IMG/VR virus record: IMGVR_UViG_3300047201_000005
Coordinates: 1-41,641 of that record
Strand: one strand, 5' to 3'
Origin: a virus
DNA: 41,641 nucleotides
A program made the position numbers and the translations under genes. Numbering within the stretch: the first letter of the stretch is position 1; every line of letters starts with the position of its first letter. This document shows positions 29,056-38,111 of this stretch, one piece after another. A model generated the notes under the pieces. The model was not told the DNA's origin and did no database searches. It worked only from the letters and a program-made list of their open reading frames with translations.

Positions 29056-29084
29056 ATTATATCATAAGATATAGAAAATGTAAA
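29056..29084 (-). promoter_or_regulatory. Promoter with operator-like dyad for the HTH-HNH pair
   Basis: TTTACA (29084-29079), 17-bp spacer, TATAAT (29061-29056). The dyad TATATC-ATAA-GATATA (29058-29073, plus strand) overlaps the -10 and spacer, where a repressor would block polymerase. The HTH protein encoded just downstream is the natural candidate. The leader is very short. The rest of the gap up to 29187 shows no gene and no T-run terminator. Confidence 0.65.
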
Positions 29085-29187
29085 GTAAATAAATTTAATC
29101 AGAAAAATGGCGTGAATCGTTGGTATGGCTTATCTGGCTGGTGTTCGTGATTCTCTTGCGATGTACAATATTAAAATTGTGATTGAT

Positions 29188-29418
29188 CTAGTTCTTCTTG
29201 AAGAAAGATACTATAATAGCACTAACAGTGCCAGCGATTAGTCCGAAGATTGTGTTGATTAGCCTTGCCCTTGCCCGCATTTCTGCAAGCCCAATTATAA
29301 CCTTATCTAGCTTATCGTTGATTTCTTTATGATCACTCCTATTTTCCTCTATCTCACCATCATGTGATTCTAGATGCTTATCAATCAGCATTTTATATTC
29401 ATTAAACCCATTACCCAT
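29188..29418 (-). CDS. XhlA-like membrane protein, holin/lysis candidate
   Basis: 76 residues: a polar, coiled-coil-like N-terminal ~50 residues (YKMLIDKHLESHDGEIEENR, then KEINDKLDKVIIGLAEM), followed by one transmembrane helix (LINTIFGLIAGTVSAIIVSF) and a KKN tail. This is the layout of the XhlA haemolysin/holin-associated family encoded at the end of the tail module in PBSX-like phages. AGGAG lies 7 nt before the ATG. No endolysin is seen nearby. A tail-associated role is an alternative. Confidence 0.65.
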   Translation of the reverse strand: MGNGFNEYKMLIDKHLESHDGEIEENRSDHKEINDKLDKVIIGLAEMRARARLINTIFGLIAGTVSAIIVSFFKKN

Positions 29419-29428
29419 TTAGTTTCTC

Positions 29429-30871
29429 CTATGTTATCTCCGTTGCAGTCAATACACCGCTTATAACTTCAATCCTATAATATTTGCCATTAGTAGTATC
29501 CTTCAATACAACGCCCTTGAACGCCAGCGGAGTTGATATGCTGTTCTTGCCAACGTAGTATGTATCATTCGTCATTGGGTAGATATTTTTTGATGTGATC
29601 GTTCCATTGATTTCTAGGTCATTAAAAACCGCATCACCATATACGTAATCAGTCGTGCAGGTTACGAAGGTAACGCCTGTTTCCATATTCGAACCTAATG
29701 ATATATCCACCAACTCTATACCTAACAGGCAATCCTTCATATATGTTTTTGCAGTAGGATAGAATTGTATTTGTGAATTGTCTTTTGCGTAGATTCCAGT
29801 GCCAACGCCTGATGACTCCGCTATAAACAATTCCCCATAAGAGTATATAAAGCTATTCACTATGTTTACAGCAGGCTCAGCAGAATCCACCACAACAAAA
29901 TAGTTTAGAATAGAATATATTTGATTACAGCCCGATAAGTTAATCCTCTTACCTGTGCCACCCTCGAAATAACAGTAGTAAATACCTACCTTAAAACAAC
30001 TATCTAGTAGGATTTTTTCATAAGGATCGGTATTGGTAAATTGGAATCCTTGTATATTTATATTACCGCTCCCTGTTATAATGACTGCAAATAAATTGGT
30101 AAGTTTAACAGGTCCCACTATCGTATATTTAGACGTAGCGTTAGGGTTAACCGCCCAGTTTACCGTAACGGTAATTGTATTAGTTGTATTTGATGCAATG
30201 TCTCGAATTTGATAAGCACCAGTACCATCATATATCCATACCTTGCCACCGGCAAACATATCGGTATCCCAGCCCGCTCCTGTTTTTGTTAGTGTATTAT
30301 TCCTTCCACTCGTGGCTGTTCCAGTATCGTACAATGCCTCATCATTAACGTCATAAGCCTGTATTGTCAGGGAAGCATTTACCCTTCCAGCCCCTATCTC
30401 AATTATGTCGTCATATTCACCAGCACCAACATTTATGTAAGTTGTTTGCGTTATAACGTCAGGTAATACACTAATTGCTTTTGTGATCGTTAAGTATGGA
30501 TTTCCAGAAGAACCATCCCCTGTAATATCACTACCTGCTTTATCAACATAAATACTAAGGGCATCATCTGTTGTGAGATAGTTGCCTGCAGGCTGGTAGT
30601 CTGCGCCATGCAAACCATCTAGTAGATCAGAATTCAGATTAGTGACAACGGTTTTTGATGTTACCTCAAAAGGTGTCGTCCCATCGGAAATGTCTGATGC
30701 TAGTTGCTCTGCTGTTATTTTGAACGCACCGGCATCCCAATCTGCGGATAATGCTTTCGTGCCATCTGCAATGATACAATTCGCCATCAAAGTATCCATA
30801 TTCGTGTTGTGATCGTGGAATCCTTGCTCAACTGTATCTGTATCCGCTGGCTTTATCAGCGTTATTTCCAT
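29429..30871 (-). CDS. Tail fibre / receptor-binding protein with beta-helix region
   Basis: 480 residues. The N-terminus carries VTNLNSDLLDGLHGADYQPA, a fibre motif seen in many phages. It is followed by YVDKAGSDITGDGSSGNPYL and TITKAISVLPDVI, the opening of pectate-lyase-like right-handed beta helices, and strand-turn repeats with many Asn/Thr/Gly to about residue 420 (LTNLFAVIITGSGNINIQGF). The C-terminal ~60 residues are a separate small beta domain. It should form a trimeric fibre or spike that contacts host surface polymers. No catalytic residues for polysaccharide cleavage can be assigned. It is the last large tail gene. Confidence 0.75.
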   Translation of the reverse strand: MEITLIKPADTDTVEQGFHDHNTNMDTLMANCIIADGTKALSADWDAGAFKITAEQLASDISDGTTPFEVTSKTVVTNLNSDLLDGLHGADYQPAGNYLTTDDALSIYVDKAGSDITGDGSSGNPYLTITKAISVLPDVITQTTYINVGAGEYDDIIEIGAGRVNASLTIQAYDVNDEALYDTGTATSGRNNTLTKTGAGWDTDMFAGGKVWIYDGTGAYQIRDIASNTTNTITVTVNWAVNPNATSKYTIVGPVKLTNLFAVIITGSGNINIQGFQFTNTDPYEKILLDSCFKVGIYYCYFEGGTGKRINLSGCNQIYSILNYFVVVDSAEPAVNIVNSFIYSYGELFIAESSGVGTGIYAKDNSQIQFYPTAKTYMKDCLLGIELVDISLGSNMETGVTFVTCTTDYVYGDAVFNDLEINGTITSKNIYPMTNDTYYVGKNSISTPLAFKGVVLKDTTNGKYYRIEVISGVLTATEIT

Positions 30872-31956
30872 TATATTATGTCCTTCCAGTGACTGCCGCC
30901 GTATTCTGCTATTGTATCAGTCACATCACCAATAAGATCATGGGCATCGCCAATCAGCTTATTACCACCCTTTGCCACTTTCAAGCCTGTCACTTTCCAA
31001 TTTGCACTTATGTCTAGTTTTGCAGTAGCACCCTTCCATGCTGAGCTTCTGTTGATCATCAGTTTCGATATAGGAAACCGTAATAGTGTTCCTTCGTCAG
31101 TTCCAGCATATATACATCCATCATTTTCTATTAAACATAATATTGTTGTAGTGCCTACATCATATTGGCCACAAGCCAAATCCCATCCCGAACCATTGAA
31201 GCGTAACAAGTATCCATGCCCACTAGTGCCGGCATACATATTGCCATCAGAAGCGCTTAAAAGGCACCTGATTAATTCACTCTCATACTGAACCGCCGCT
31301 ACGTCCCAAGCTGAAACGTTATCAAAAAGCAAGAGCTTCCCGCTGCCAATACCAACCCCGCCATAAAGCCCGCCATCATGGCTGCATAGATCCCATATAG
31401 CGTCTGATCCATAACTTGCTTTTAGGGTCAAAGTGCCAATACCATTCCATTGATATAGCTTTCCATTTGACCCCGCTGTCCAGATTGTTGCACCATGTTC
31501 TTTTAGGCAGTATAACGTAACCCCTGCACCTGTATTGCCTCTATTACTCCAGTTTCCAATACCATCATATCTTAAAAAATATGAAAGTGTCGTAAAGTGA
31601 TACCCAATCGTGAAAGGCACTCCACCAAAGAGAATTAACTGCGGACTATTAGTCATTGACGACCCATACTGTGCGCATAAAAGATCCCAGTGATCGGTAT
31701 CGAAATTTAACAATCGGTTTAAGTTATAATCTAATCCTGCGATTGATCCGTCATAGGGCTGTACTCCTGTGATGTAATACGAGTTAGCGTCATATCCCTC
31801 CGCCTTTTTCTCGAATGCACTACCAGTGAAGTGATATAGTTTCCCACCATTAAGCCCGCCAGTCCCCATGCCAGCCCATATATCGCCGCCATAAATACAC
31901 AAAGATCGGGTCTGCGTGTTTGCTTCAAGCTGGTCTGCTACTTTTGTCCATGCCAT
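30871..31956 (-). CDS. Beta-propeller-like tail protein
   Basis: 361 residues from the ATG at 31956, preferred because GTAGGTG lies 7 nt upstream; the longer frame has no ribosome site. Roughly seven irregular repeats of about 45 residues carry aromatic/Gly blade motifs (SLCIYGGDIWAGMGTGG, ATIWTAGSNGKLYQWNG, GGLYGGVGIGSGKLLLFDN, GNMYAGTSGHGYLLRFNG, GCIYAGTDEGTLLRF), the look of a WD40/Kelch-like propeller. The C-terminal ~50 residues depart into a helix-rich tail. It probably sits at the tail tip and binds host surface. Its end overlaps the fibre start. Confidence 0.65.
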   Translation of the reverse strand: MAWTKVADQLEANTQTRSLCIYGGDIWAGMGTGGLNGGKLYHFTGSAFEKKAEGYDANSYYITGVQPYDGSIAGLDYNLNRLLNFDTDHWDLLCAQYGSSMTNSPQLILFGGVPFTIGYHFTTLSYFLRYDGIGNWSNRGNTGAGVTLYCLKEHGATIWTAGSNGKLYQWNGIGTLTLKASYGSDAIWDLCSHDGGLYGGVGIGSGKLLLFDNVSAWDVAAVQYESELIRCLLSASDGNMYAGTSGHGYLLRFNGSGWDLACGQYDVGTTTILCLIENDGCIYAGTDEGTLLRFPISKLMINRSSAWKGATAKLDISANWKVTGLKVAKGGNKLIGDAHDLIGDVTDTIAEYGGSHWKDII

Positions 31957-31966
31957 TTTATAGCAC

Positions 31967-32293
31967 CTACGGTGTATATGTGCCCAAAAGAGTATCTTCC
32001 ACGCTGTCACCAGCGTCAGGTTCGGCATCACCCGAAGCGATAACGACAAGCTGTGCTATTATTGCCGTCCTGATAGTGACGCCGTCGTTATATTTTATTA
32101 GCAGTTCACCTTCTGACCCTGTTGCCGTGCCATCACTTAGCCAGATAATGGAAAAGCCAGCCGGCGGATCATCGGGATCGGCGGATAATGCTCGGAGTAA
32201 TAAGGAATTTGGGAAGGCGGATGCCGATCTTCCGTGTATTGATTCATCTTTTATATGTGCTACGATGTCAGGATTATCGTGACTGTTATACAT
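31967..32293 (-). CDS. Small tail protein (108 aa), unknown
   Basis: Begins MYNSHDNPDIVAHIKDESIH, with GFSIIWLSDGTATGSEGELL and IRTAIIAQLVVIASG. It overlaps the tail hub gene by one base. Position between hub and propeller genes suggests a tail-tip adaptor. GGTGAG lies upstream. No family recognised. Confidence 0.5.
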   Translation of the reverse strand: MYNSHDNPDIVAHIKDESIHGRSASAFPNSLLLRALSADPDDPPAGFSIIWLSDGTATGSEGELLIKYNDGVTIRTAIIAQLVVIASGDAEPDAGDSVEDTLLGTYTP

Positions 32294-33486
32294 TATAGCT
32301 CACCAACCCCCCAGATATAATATCCGCTTAACGTTGGTATCCAGTTCATCACATCAAAAGCCACACTTGTAAGATGAACCTCTATTGAGTCGTAGGGATC
32401 TGCAACGTAAAAACCGCTTAAAATGACCTCATTACCAACGTCCTCGATAAACCCAAGAAGATTAGTTTGAAATGCCCAATTACGGATCGGCGGTGCGGTC
32501 CTGAGAAACTTCTCGTCTATATACTTCTGGCACGATACCTCTGTATTGTGAAATACTGCTTGATCGCCCTCATACTCGACTTGATAAAGGTACGGAGTGC
32601 TTGTGGGTCCTACTATATGCGAATGACTTACGATTCCTGATACATTAGATTGCCAATAGTCTGTGTAATAGTCATAAGCAAACTTGCTCTGTATGCTATT
32701 ACATCGCCCCTCTAGCGTTACTTCATAAGATGGCTCACCCAAAAGATATGCTTTCGTATACGTCTGTCCCGATGTTGTCTGTGTGGATGCCTTGAAGTTG
32801 ACTTTACCATCGCCCCCGCCCCAAGCCATGCTTTCTATCATTTGCATCAACTTTAACAACACGCTTCTAACCGAAGCGCCATTACTCGTTATCCCTACAT
32901 CATAGAGATCGTACCCGCCATTGTCAACGTATTCTGCCCATGTCATCCATGAAGTATAAGATATGTCAGTATTTGCGGCGCTTTCTGTACTGCTTAGTTT
33001 TGCATAAGTAGTTAATAGTTCCCAGACTATATCTGAAACTATGTGCGGATTAATCTTCTGTGAACCATCAAGTAGGTAGTTTAATGCAATCGGCATTATC
33101 TGACCACCAAGCGTATACTGGACCTGGTTCTCTAATAATCTGCTAAGCCGATCTCTTGCAGTGATAGTCATCGTTTTACGCTTGTAGTTGCAAACTGCTT
33201 TCTCGACGTACCCTGCATACAGATCGATCTCCTCGTCAAAGTCTGCAAGGTAGAACTGAATCTGTATCTTTTTAGTAAGCGCTTCATCGTCTGAAAGGAA
33301 TGTATCCCACGTTCCATAGATGTTGTTTAATTCTATCGTTACTGTGCATGGTGAGAGATTCCAGTCACGGCGGATCTCTGAGACATTCAGCACGAGGTAA
33401 GAATAGTCCACACCATCATACAAAAACTTTATTCGTGGCTGACAAAACGTCTCTTTGAGTTTTGCTATCATTCCCGCTGATGCCAT
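32293..33486 (-). CDS. Tail hub / baseplate protein (gp27-like)
   Basis: 397 residues. The N-terminal ~130 residues (RIKFLYDGVDYSYLVLNVSE, then TVTIELNNIYG and YAGYVEKAVCNYKRKTMTIT, TARDRLSRLLENQV) fit the beta-domain of phage hub proteins related to gp27/late control D. The middle has LLKLMQMIESMAWGGGDGKV, and the C-terminus a second beta domain. Hubs form the trimeric plug at the end of the tail and carry fibres. It lies after the distal-tail genes in the expected order. Family membership is inferred from pattern and place. Confidence 0.62.
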   Translation of the reverse strand: MASAGMIAKLKETFCQPRIKFLYDGVDYSYLVLNVSEIRRDWNLSPCTVTIELNNIYGTWDTFLSDDEALTKKIQIQFYLADFDEEIDLYAGYVEKAVCNYKRKTMTITARDRLSRLLENQVQYTLGGQIMPIALNYLLDGSQKINPHIVSDIVWELLTTYAKLSSTESAANTDISYTSWMTWAEYVDNGGYDLYDVGITSNGASVRSVLLKLMQMIESMAWGGGDGKVNFKASTQTTSGQTYTKAYLLGEPSYEVTLEGRCNSIQSKFAYDYYTDYWQSNVSGIVSHSHIVGPTSTPYLYQVEYEGDQAVFHNTEVSCQKYIDEKFLRTAPPIRNWAFQTNLLGFIEDVGNEVILSGFYVADPYDSIEVHLTSVAFDVMNWIPTLSGYYIWGVGEL

Positions 33487-34116
33487 TTATATTTCCTCTA
33501 GTACCAAAACGCCCTCGTAGTACGTGTCCCAGAATGGTGACATCATGCTAAGAGGGCAACTATCGTTTAGTATTCTGACATCGTAAACAGTAGATAGTGA
33601 AGTATCAGGATTGAACCGCAACTTGGACCCGAATTGCCACCATTGGCTTATCTTATCGAACTTATCAGCACTCACCGCATTGACTGGAAGTTCCCATCTT
33701 TTTTTAGCACTGACTTCATCCATCGTTTTCTCGCCCTCTAGCGACTCTAAGATAGTGCGATCACGCTCCTCTGGCACGTCAAAGCCAGAAGATAGCGGAG
33801 AAAACAACCAGGGCGTTCCTGTGATTGTTACTGTGTCACCTGCTGGTTCTTCAGTGAGGATACCGTCTGATGATAGCCTGATTTCATCTGCATCAACAAA
33901 AAGCATCAGCGGATATAATTCCAAGCCTATTGAGTCTATATCGAAAGTACCGTTATTTGATGTTGACCCTATGATCGTTATGTTATCACCATCCACAAAC
34001 CCCGCAGTTAAAAAACCGCTTCCTGAATCCGCTATCGTGTCATTCTCTGGATCGTTGTCATGGAATGATATTGTGGTAGCTTGTATGTATCCTCTCAGAA
34101 GCGACATTTGTGACAT
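33487..34116 (-). CDS. Distal tail protein paralogue with inserted N-terminal domain
   Basis: 209 residues from the ATG at 34116; GGAGG lies 7 nt upstream and the start overlaps the previous stop (TGATG). The C-terminal ~110 residues are related to the preceding gene's product: both end with a W-D-YYEG--LEE phrase and share a central W-W helix. Residues ~13-95 form an extra beta domain (TTISFHDNDPENDTIADS, SGFLTAGFV, STSNNGTF) nearly the same as one in the tail-tube paralogue at 38112. The gene looks like a tandem duplicate that gained a domain. Role: tail-tip ring component. Confidence 0.65.
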   Translation of the reverse strand: MSQMSLLRGYIQATTISFHDNDPENDTIADSGSGFLTAGFVDGDNITIIGSTSNNGTFDIDSIGLELYPLMLFVDADEIRLSSDGILTEEPAGDTVTITGTPWLFSPLSSGFDVPEERDRTILESLEGEKTMDEVSAKKRWELPVNAVSADKFDKISQWWQFGSKLRFNPDTSLSTVYDVRILNDSCPLSMMSPFWDTYYEGVLVLEEI

Positions 34117-34484
34117 CAAACTTCCTCCAATATCATTGATCCCTCGTAATATGAATCCCACAAAGTATCAGGCATCATCCTGAATGGGTTTGTACTGTTT
34201 GTCATTTTGACCGTATACGATTCTTCTACGTCAACATCAGGCTTGTATTCCATACTATAAGCACTACTCCACCATCCGTAAAGCGTATCTCGGTCTGCTT
34301 TCAGTATACCATTAAGGGATATTTCAGTGCGTCCTTTGCCGCTGGTTTCGTAAGTGTAGTTCGTGCCATCAAGCGCCTTATGGGAGATGCGCTTCCTGCC
34401 CACCATCGGTAAAAAGCTAGTATCCGCCTTTGGTGTAAATGTTACGGTAGTACCCATATATGTGAGTGACATTTTGTCTGACAT
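34116..34484 (-). CDS. Distal tail protein (short paralogue)
   Basis: 122 residues. MSDKMSLTYMGTTVTFTPKA is followed by RKRISHKALDGTNYTYETSG and a GRTEISLNGILKADRDTLYG block, ending LWDSYYEGSMILEEV. This fits the small distal-tail/tail-tip proteins encoded right after the tape measure. It shares its C-terminal half with the next gene. It overlaps the tape measure stop by one base. The function is inferred from location and from the two-copy arrangement. Confidence 0.6.
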   Translation of the reverse strand: MSDKMSLTYMGTTVTFTPKADTSFLPMVGRKRISHKALDGTNYTYETSGKGRTEISLNGILKADRDTLYGWWSSAYSMEYKPDVDVEESYTVKMTNSTNPFRMMPDTLWDSYYEGSMILEEV

Positions 34485-37318
34485 TAGAGCACCGCTTTGT
34501 TTATAGTACCGTCATTGGCGAGTTCACGAAGGCTGGTTACGATTAAGTGCTTGAATCTGCCCTTGTCCATGCGGTCAGGATCTGCGTTTGGGAATGAGAT
34601 GTTTATGTTCTCTATACGAAGATTATTGCCAATACCAGATGAAGCCTTGCCTTTTGACAATGGCTGTATATTGTATGCTTCCGGACCAGCTTCGCCCATC
34701 ATAAACATTGTAGGTTTGGTTACTATGCCTGATCCGCCAAACTTTAATGGATATGGTTCTATCCCTGCTTTTGCCATATAAGCCTCGTATCCTTTGGGAT
34801 CGGCATAAATACCCCTAGATGGATCCTCATATTTACCCATGTGGAATAACGATTCTATGTATTGCTTTATGTCGGCCTGTCTTTGCTCTGTTGGAGTATT
34901 TTTGAGGTAATCCCTTCGTTCTGATTCCATTTCGTAGACTTTTTTCCCGCCAAATATAGCTGCGGCAATAAAAGGAATAGGTGTGGCAAGTAATCCAGAT
35001 AAACCACCAGCTCCGCCAGCTTTTGATGCAGTAGTAACCCCCTCTACGGCTGTAGTACCACCTTGTATTGCTTTAGAACCTGCCGATAAACCTGAAATTA
35101 AGTCACCAATCCCTCCGCCGCCACCATAACCTTTGCCAGAAAGTAAATTGAATAGATTTTTAGCCTCCGCCTCTATCTCCATCTTGATTAACGCTTTAGT
35201 GAAATCCTCTACCAATCCTTGACAGAACTCCGTCCATGACTGCGAATTGAGTTTGTTTTGCTTCTCCCAGTTATCGCTGAATTCATCGAATGTGAGTTCG
35301 ACTTTATTCCCTGCTATTTCAGCTTGGAGAACATAATCATTCCATGCTTCTTCTACCCTTGACTTTTTGAATAACTTGTCGAACTGAGAGCTAACGAACT
35401 TATCAGATACCGTATCAATCGCATTTAAGCCCATGTTCTGCATATCAGTCCAGAACTGTGATTGCTTTTTGTTTGCTTCGTCAATATCATCAGTATTGAT
35501 TTTGACATCAAACCCAGTTTCTTTTTTGAGTTCTTTCCATGCTATTATTGTATCATTGATAACCAATAACTGATCGGTCAACTCAATGTTCTGTGCTTCT
35601 ATCTCTGCCTTGACCCTTTTTTCCTCTGCAAACTTAGCCGCCGCTTGCTCCAATTCATACCATGCTTTTGACCCTTGATCCATGTTGTCAATCCAGTCTT
35701 TGTAGTAATCATCCATAGCTTTTTGCGTATTCTTGAAATCTTTTTGTGCTAGTTCCGCAGTCTGCTTATCCATCATTTGTAAAGTTTCAAGGCGTTTGAT
35801 ATTTATATCATATCCTTTTGTCATTTGAGCGGTTGGAAGAAACCCTTCCCCTATACCGGGCAATTCTGTTGGCTTTATGGCTGGTAATCCTGTTAGCTTT
35901 TCAACACCAAGAACTTTAGGTTTTAAGCCATATTTCCCGCCCTCAGTGCTTGCGTAAGCTGAAATCGGTACATTAAATGACGCAGATTTTGCGAGACTTT
36001 CTATACCAGCTCTATAAACTTCTATATAAGCATCAAATTCTGCCTTCAAGACATCAGCATTTTTTTCCGTTAATCTCAAAGCACCTTCAGTATAGGTGGC
36101 ATTTTTCTTTATTATTTCTGCAAGTTCTGGTGGCACGGTACCAGGAAGTGCTTTCATGTATGCTTCGCTACGGGCAAGTTCTTCAGGTGTAGCTGGTTCT
36201 GTTTTTAGCGGCCCTCTTGCAAATCCAGGTTTTGGTAATAGACTACCTATAATACCCCCAATGGTAACGCCACCCAGCGCCGCTATCGTAACCGCACCAA
36301 CCGTCATTGCGATAGTACCAAAAGTGCTTGCACCTATTGCCGCCCCCGCACCTGCCGCCAATGCCTGCGCACCCGCAATCCCTTTCAATACAGCGATAGC
36401 CTTCCCACCATGTTCCACGATAAGAGATAAAGCAAAAGCCATGCCGAGTAACCCTACTCCGCCGACTGTGAAAGTGCCAACAATATTTTTAGTGCCTTCT
36501 GGTAGCTTGTTGAATGAATCCATCATCTTAGTGGCAAAATCAAGAAAATTTTGTACTGTTGGCATGACTGTCTTGCCCAGCGCCGCTTCAAACTGCAAAA
36601 GGCTATCCCTAAAGTTGTCTATTGAATTCTGCGTTCCGCCGATGGCTTTGGGCATCTTCTCCATCTCAGTAGTTATCTTTGCCATGAAGTCTGCGGCGGT
36701 TATACCCATTTTTGCTAGCTTTTCAGGATCGGCAGTCTGAAAAGCATCTAACATCAGTTTTCGTATTTGTGGAAATGATTCGGCGATAATACGCAAATCG
36801 TCTGACATGAGCTTGCCTTTGCCGATCATCTGCTGAAATTGGATCGATACCCTGCCGAATTCCTCTGCACCACGACCTGACAATACCATTGCGTTTGAAA
36901 GGGATTTGATAAATTTATCCGTTTGCTCTACTGCTTGACCAAGTGATTTGAATTGTACCTCCGCCTGTACGATCTGTTGAATATTGAGTCCGGGAAGTTT
37001 AGCCATTTCCAGATATTTAGCCATTGCTATATTGGCCTTTTTCTGGCTTCCCTCGTTTGCTACCAGCATCTTGTTGAGGTTCTCCATCTTCAAAGACGCT
37101 TGGAATATGTCGTTCCCGAATTTGATTACCCCGATAGTGCCTATGATGGCTCCAACGCCGGATAAAGCCTTACTAGCGCGCAAAAACCCCGATTCCATCT
37201 TTTGTATTGACGGATCGAGGTTTTTCATCGTGCCATGTAGTTTGTCTATACTCCGATCTACACGCTTGACATCTTCATCACCTATCTTAACGTAGAACTC
37301 AGCTATTGGGCTTGTCAT
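34484..37318 (-). CDS. Tape measure protein
   Basis: 944 residues, the longest gene. The N-terminal ~300 residues are helical with the typical ALSGVGAIIGTIGVIKFGND, MSDDLRIIAESFPQIRKLML and GITAADFMAKITTEMEKMPK. Residues ~285-370 hold long hydrophobic segments (GTFTVGGVGLLGMAFALSLI and further Ala/Gly-rich helices) that may insert into the host membrane at injection. Charged helices follow, then a Gly-rich C-terminal region. It sets tail length; at ~1.5 A per residue it would give a tail near 140 nm. Preceded by frameshifting chaperone genes, as usual for siphoviruses. Confidence 0.92.
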   Translation of the reverse strand: MTSPIAEFYVKIGDEDVKRVDRSIDKLHGTMKNLDPSIQKMESGFLRASKALSGVGAIIGTIGVIKFGNDIFQASLKMENLNKMLVANEGSQKKANIAMAKYLEMAKLPGLNIQQIVQAEVQFKSLGQAVEQTDKFIKSLSNAMVLSGRGAEEFGRVSIQFQQMIGKGKLMSDDLRIIAESFPQIRKLMLDAFQTADPEKLAKMGITAADFMAKITTEMEKMPKAIGGTQNSIDNFRDSLLQFEAALGKTVMPTVQNFLDFATKMMDSFNKLPEGTKNIVGTFTVGGVGLLGMAFALSLIVEHGGKAIAVLKGIAGAQALAAGAGAAIGASTFGTIAMTVGAVTIAALGGVTIGGIIGSLLPKPGFARGPLKTEPATPEELARSEAYMKALPGTVPPELAEIIKKNATYTEGALRLTEKNADVLKAEFDAYIEVYRAGIESLAKSASFNVPISAYASTEGGKYGLKPKVLGVEKLTGLPAIKPTELPGIGEGFLPTAQMTKGYDINIKRLETLQMMDKQTAELAQKDFKNTQKAMDDYYKDWIDNMDQGSKAWYELEQAAAKFAEEKRVKAEIEAQNIELTDQLLVINDTIIAWKELKKETGFDVKINTDDIDEANKKQSQFWTDMQNMGLNAIDTVSDKFVSSQFDKLFKKSRVEEAWNDYVLQAEIAGNKVELTFDEFSDNWEKQNKLNSQSWTEFCQGLVEDFTKALIKMEIEAEAKNLFNLLSGKGYGGGGGIGDLISGLSAGSKAIQGGTTAVEGVTTASKAGGAGGLSGLLATPIPFIAAAIFGGKKVYEMESERRDYLKNTPTEQRQADIKQYIESLFHMGKYEDPSRGIYADPKGYEAYMAKAGIEPYPLKFGGSGIVTKPTMFMMGEAGPEAYNIQPLSKGKASSGIGNNLRIENINISFPNADPDRMDKGRFKHLIVTSLRELANDGTINKAVL

Positions 37319-37319
37319 A

Positions 37320-37625
37320 TTATCCTCGCTTCAATGGTGGCTTTATGCCATGCAATATCGCCTGTCTTTGCGTCTCCGCAAGTTCCCTCTCTTTGATCAT
37401 TTCAACCGTCTCGTCCTCACCTAACTCCTCTTTTGCCTGATAATCCTCAACCAAAAAGCTAAACAAAACGTGCTTTATATCCCTTAGATAATACCTTATC
37501 CGTTCCAATGGCGATACCCATTGAATTTGTGAAATATAATTTTGTACTTGTATTTCTGTCATCTTATTAACATCTTTTCCCGGATAATGATGCTCTATAA
37601 GTGCATAAACCCTTCTCCATGTCAA
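37320..37625 (-). CDS. Tail assembly chaperone, T part (read by -1 frameshift)
   Basis: 101 codons in the -1 frame relative to the upstream gene. The frame has no ATG at its start; it can be entered at TTG or, more likely, by slippage at A AAC CCT (37631-37625), giving a 240-residue fusion. Residues ~25-65 (TEIQVQNYISQIQWVSPLER) and the acidic C-terminus fit the T domain that recruits tail-tube subunits onto the tape measure. This mirrors lambda gpG/gpGT. It ends one base before the tape measure gene. Confidence 0.82.
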   Translation of the reverse strand: MTWRRVYALIEHHYPGKDVNKMTEIQVQNYISQIQWVSPLERIRYYLRDIKHVLFSFLVEDYQAKEELGEDETVEMIKERELAETQRQAILHGIKPPLKRG

Positions 37626-37631
37626 GGGTTT
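37607..37631 (-). promoter_or_regulatory. -1 frameshift site of the tail chaperones
   Basis: The heptamer A AAC CCT (37631-37625) lies immediately before the TGA of the first frame (37624-37622), and tRNAs re-pair as AAA CCC. AAACCCTT (37631-37624) is also the exact complement of AAGGGTTT (37614-37607), so the slip site can itself be part of an 8-bp hairpin. Whether that hairpin helps or limits slippage cannot be told. Confidence 0.75.
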
Positions 37632-38041
37632 CCAGCAGGCTCACCTGCCTTTGGCTTTGGGATAGATAAATCCATAATCAGCGTCATCAAGTCTTGTTGT
37701 TTGTTTATACCCTTTTCTTCATCAATTTCGAGATTAACAAGCCATTCCTTCATATCTTCTTTTGCCCATTTGTTCAGCTTCAATGCTGACCAAAAGAACT
37801 CAATAAAGATTTCATCACGTCCAAGTGATCGGAAAATGTCCTGACTCGTGATCGGCATTGCGCGCACTGATTGAAGTTCTTGCTGCCGAATGTCGAAATC
37901 CTCTAGCTTGTATGCGTCTGACATTAACAGACTGCGCAGTTTTGAAAACATAGAAGCCCAATCTTCTAAAAGGATCGGTTTGATGATCTTGCCTTCAAAC
38001 TCACTATTCGCACCCGATATTTCTTCCAGACTGTCTTTCAT
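37622..38041 (-). CDS. Tail assembly chaperone, G part
   Basis: 139 residues: an N-terminal acidic section, LLEDWASMFSKLRSLLMSDA, then DIFRSLGRDEIFIEFFWSAL and KWAKEDMKEWLVNLEID, mostly helical. It sits between the tail-tube genes and the tape measure, the standard place of the G chaperone that coats the tape measure. The last codons contain the slippery heptamer that fuses part of the product to the T frame. AAGGGGGATAT precedes the ATG. Confidence 0.8.
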   Translation of the reverse strand: MKDSLEEISGANSEFEGKIIKPILLEDWASMFSKLRSLLMSDAYKLEDFDIRQQELQSVRAMPITSQDIFRSLGRDEIFIEFFWSALKLNKWAKEDMKEWLVNLEIDEEKGINKQQDLMTLIMDLSIPKPKAGEPAGNP

Positions 38042-38058
38042 ATATCCCCCTTTTTATT

Positions 38059-38107
38059 GTGAAACTATAATCTCATCTTAGGATCACATTTTTAATTATA
38101 GTCTCAC
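38059..38107 (-). other. 13-bp stem-loop between tail-tube and chaperone genes
   Basis: GTGAAACTATAAT (38059-38071) and ATTATAGTCTCAC (38095-38107) are complementary except one position that can form a G.U pair in RNA, around a 23-nt loop. It lies just after the tail-tube gene's stop. There is no T-run, so it more likely protects the abundant tail-tube mRNA or pauses transcription than ends it. Confidence 0.55.
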
Positions 38108-38111
38108 CAAA

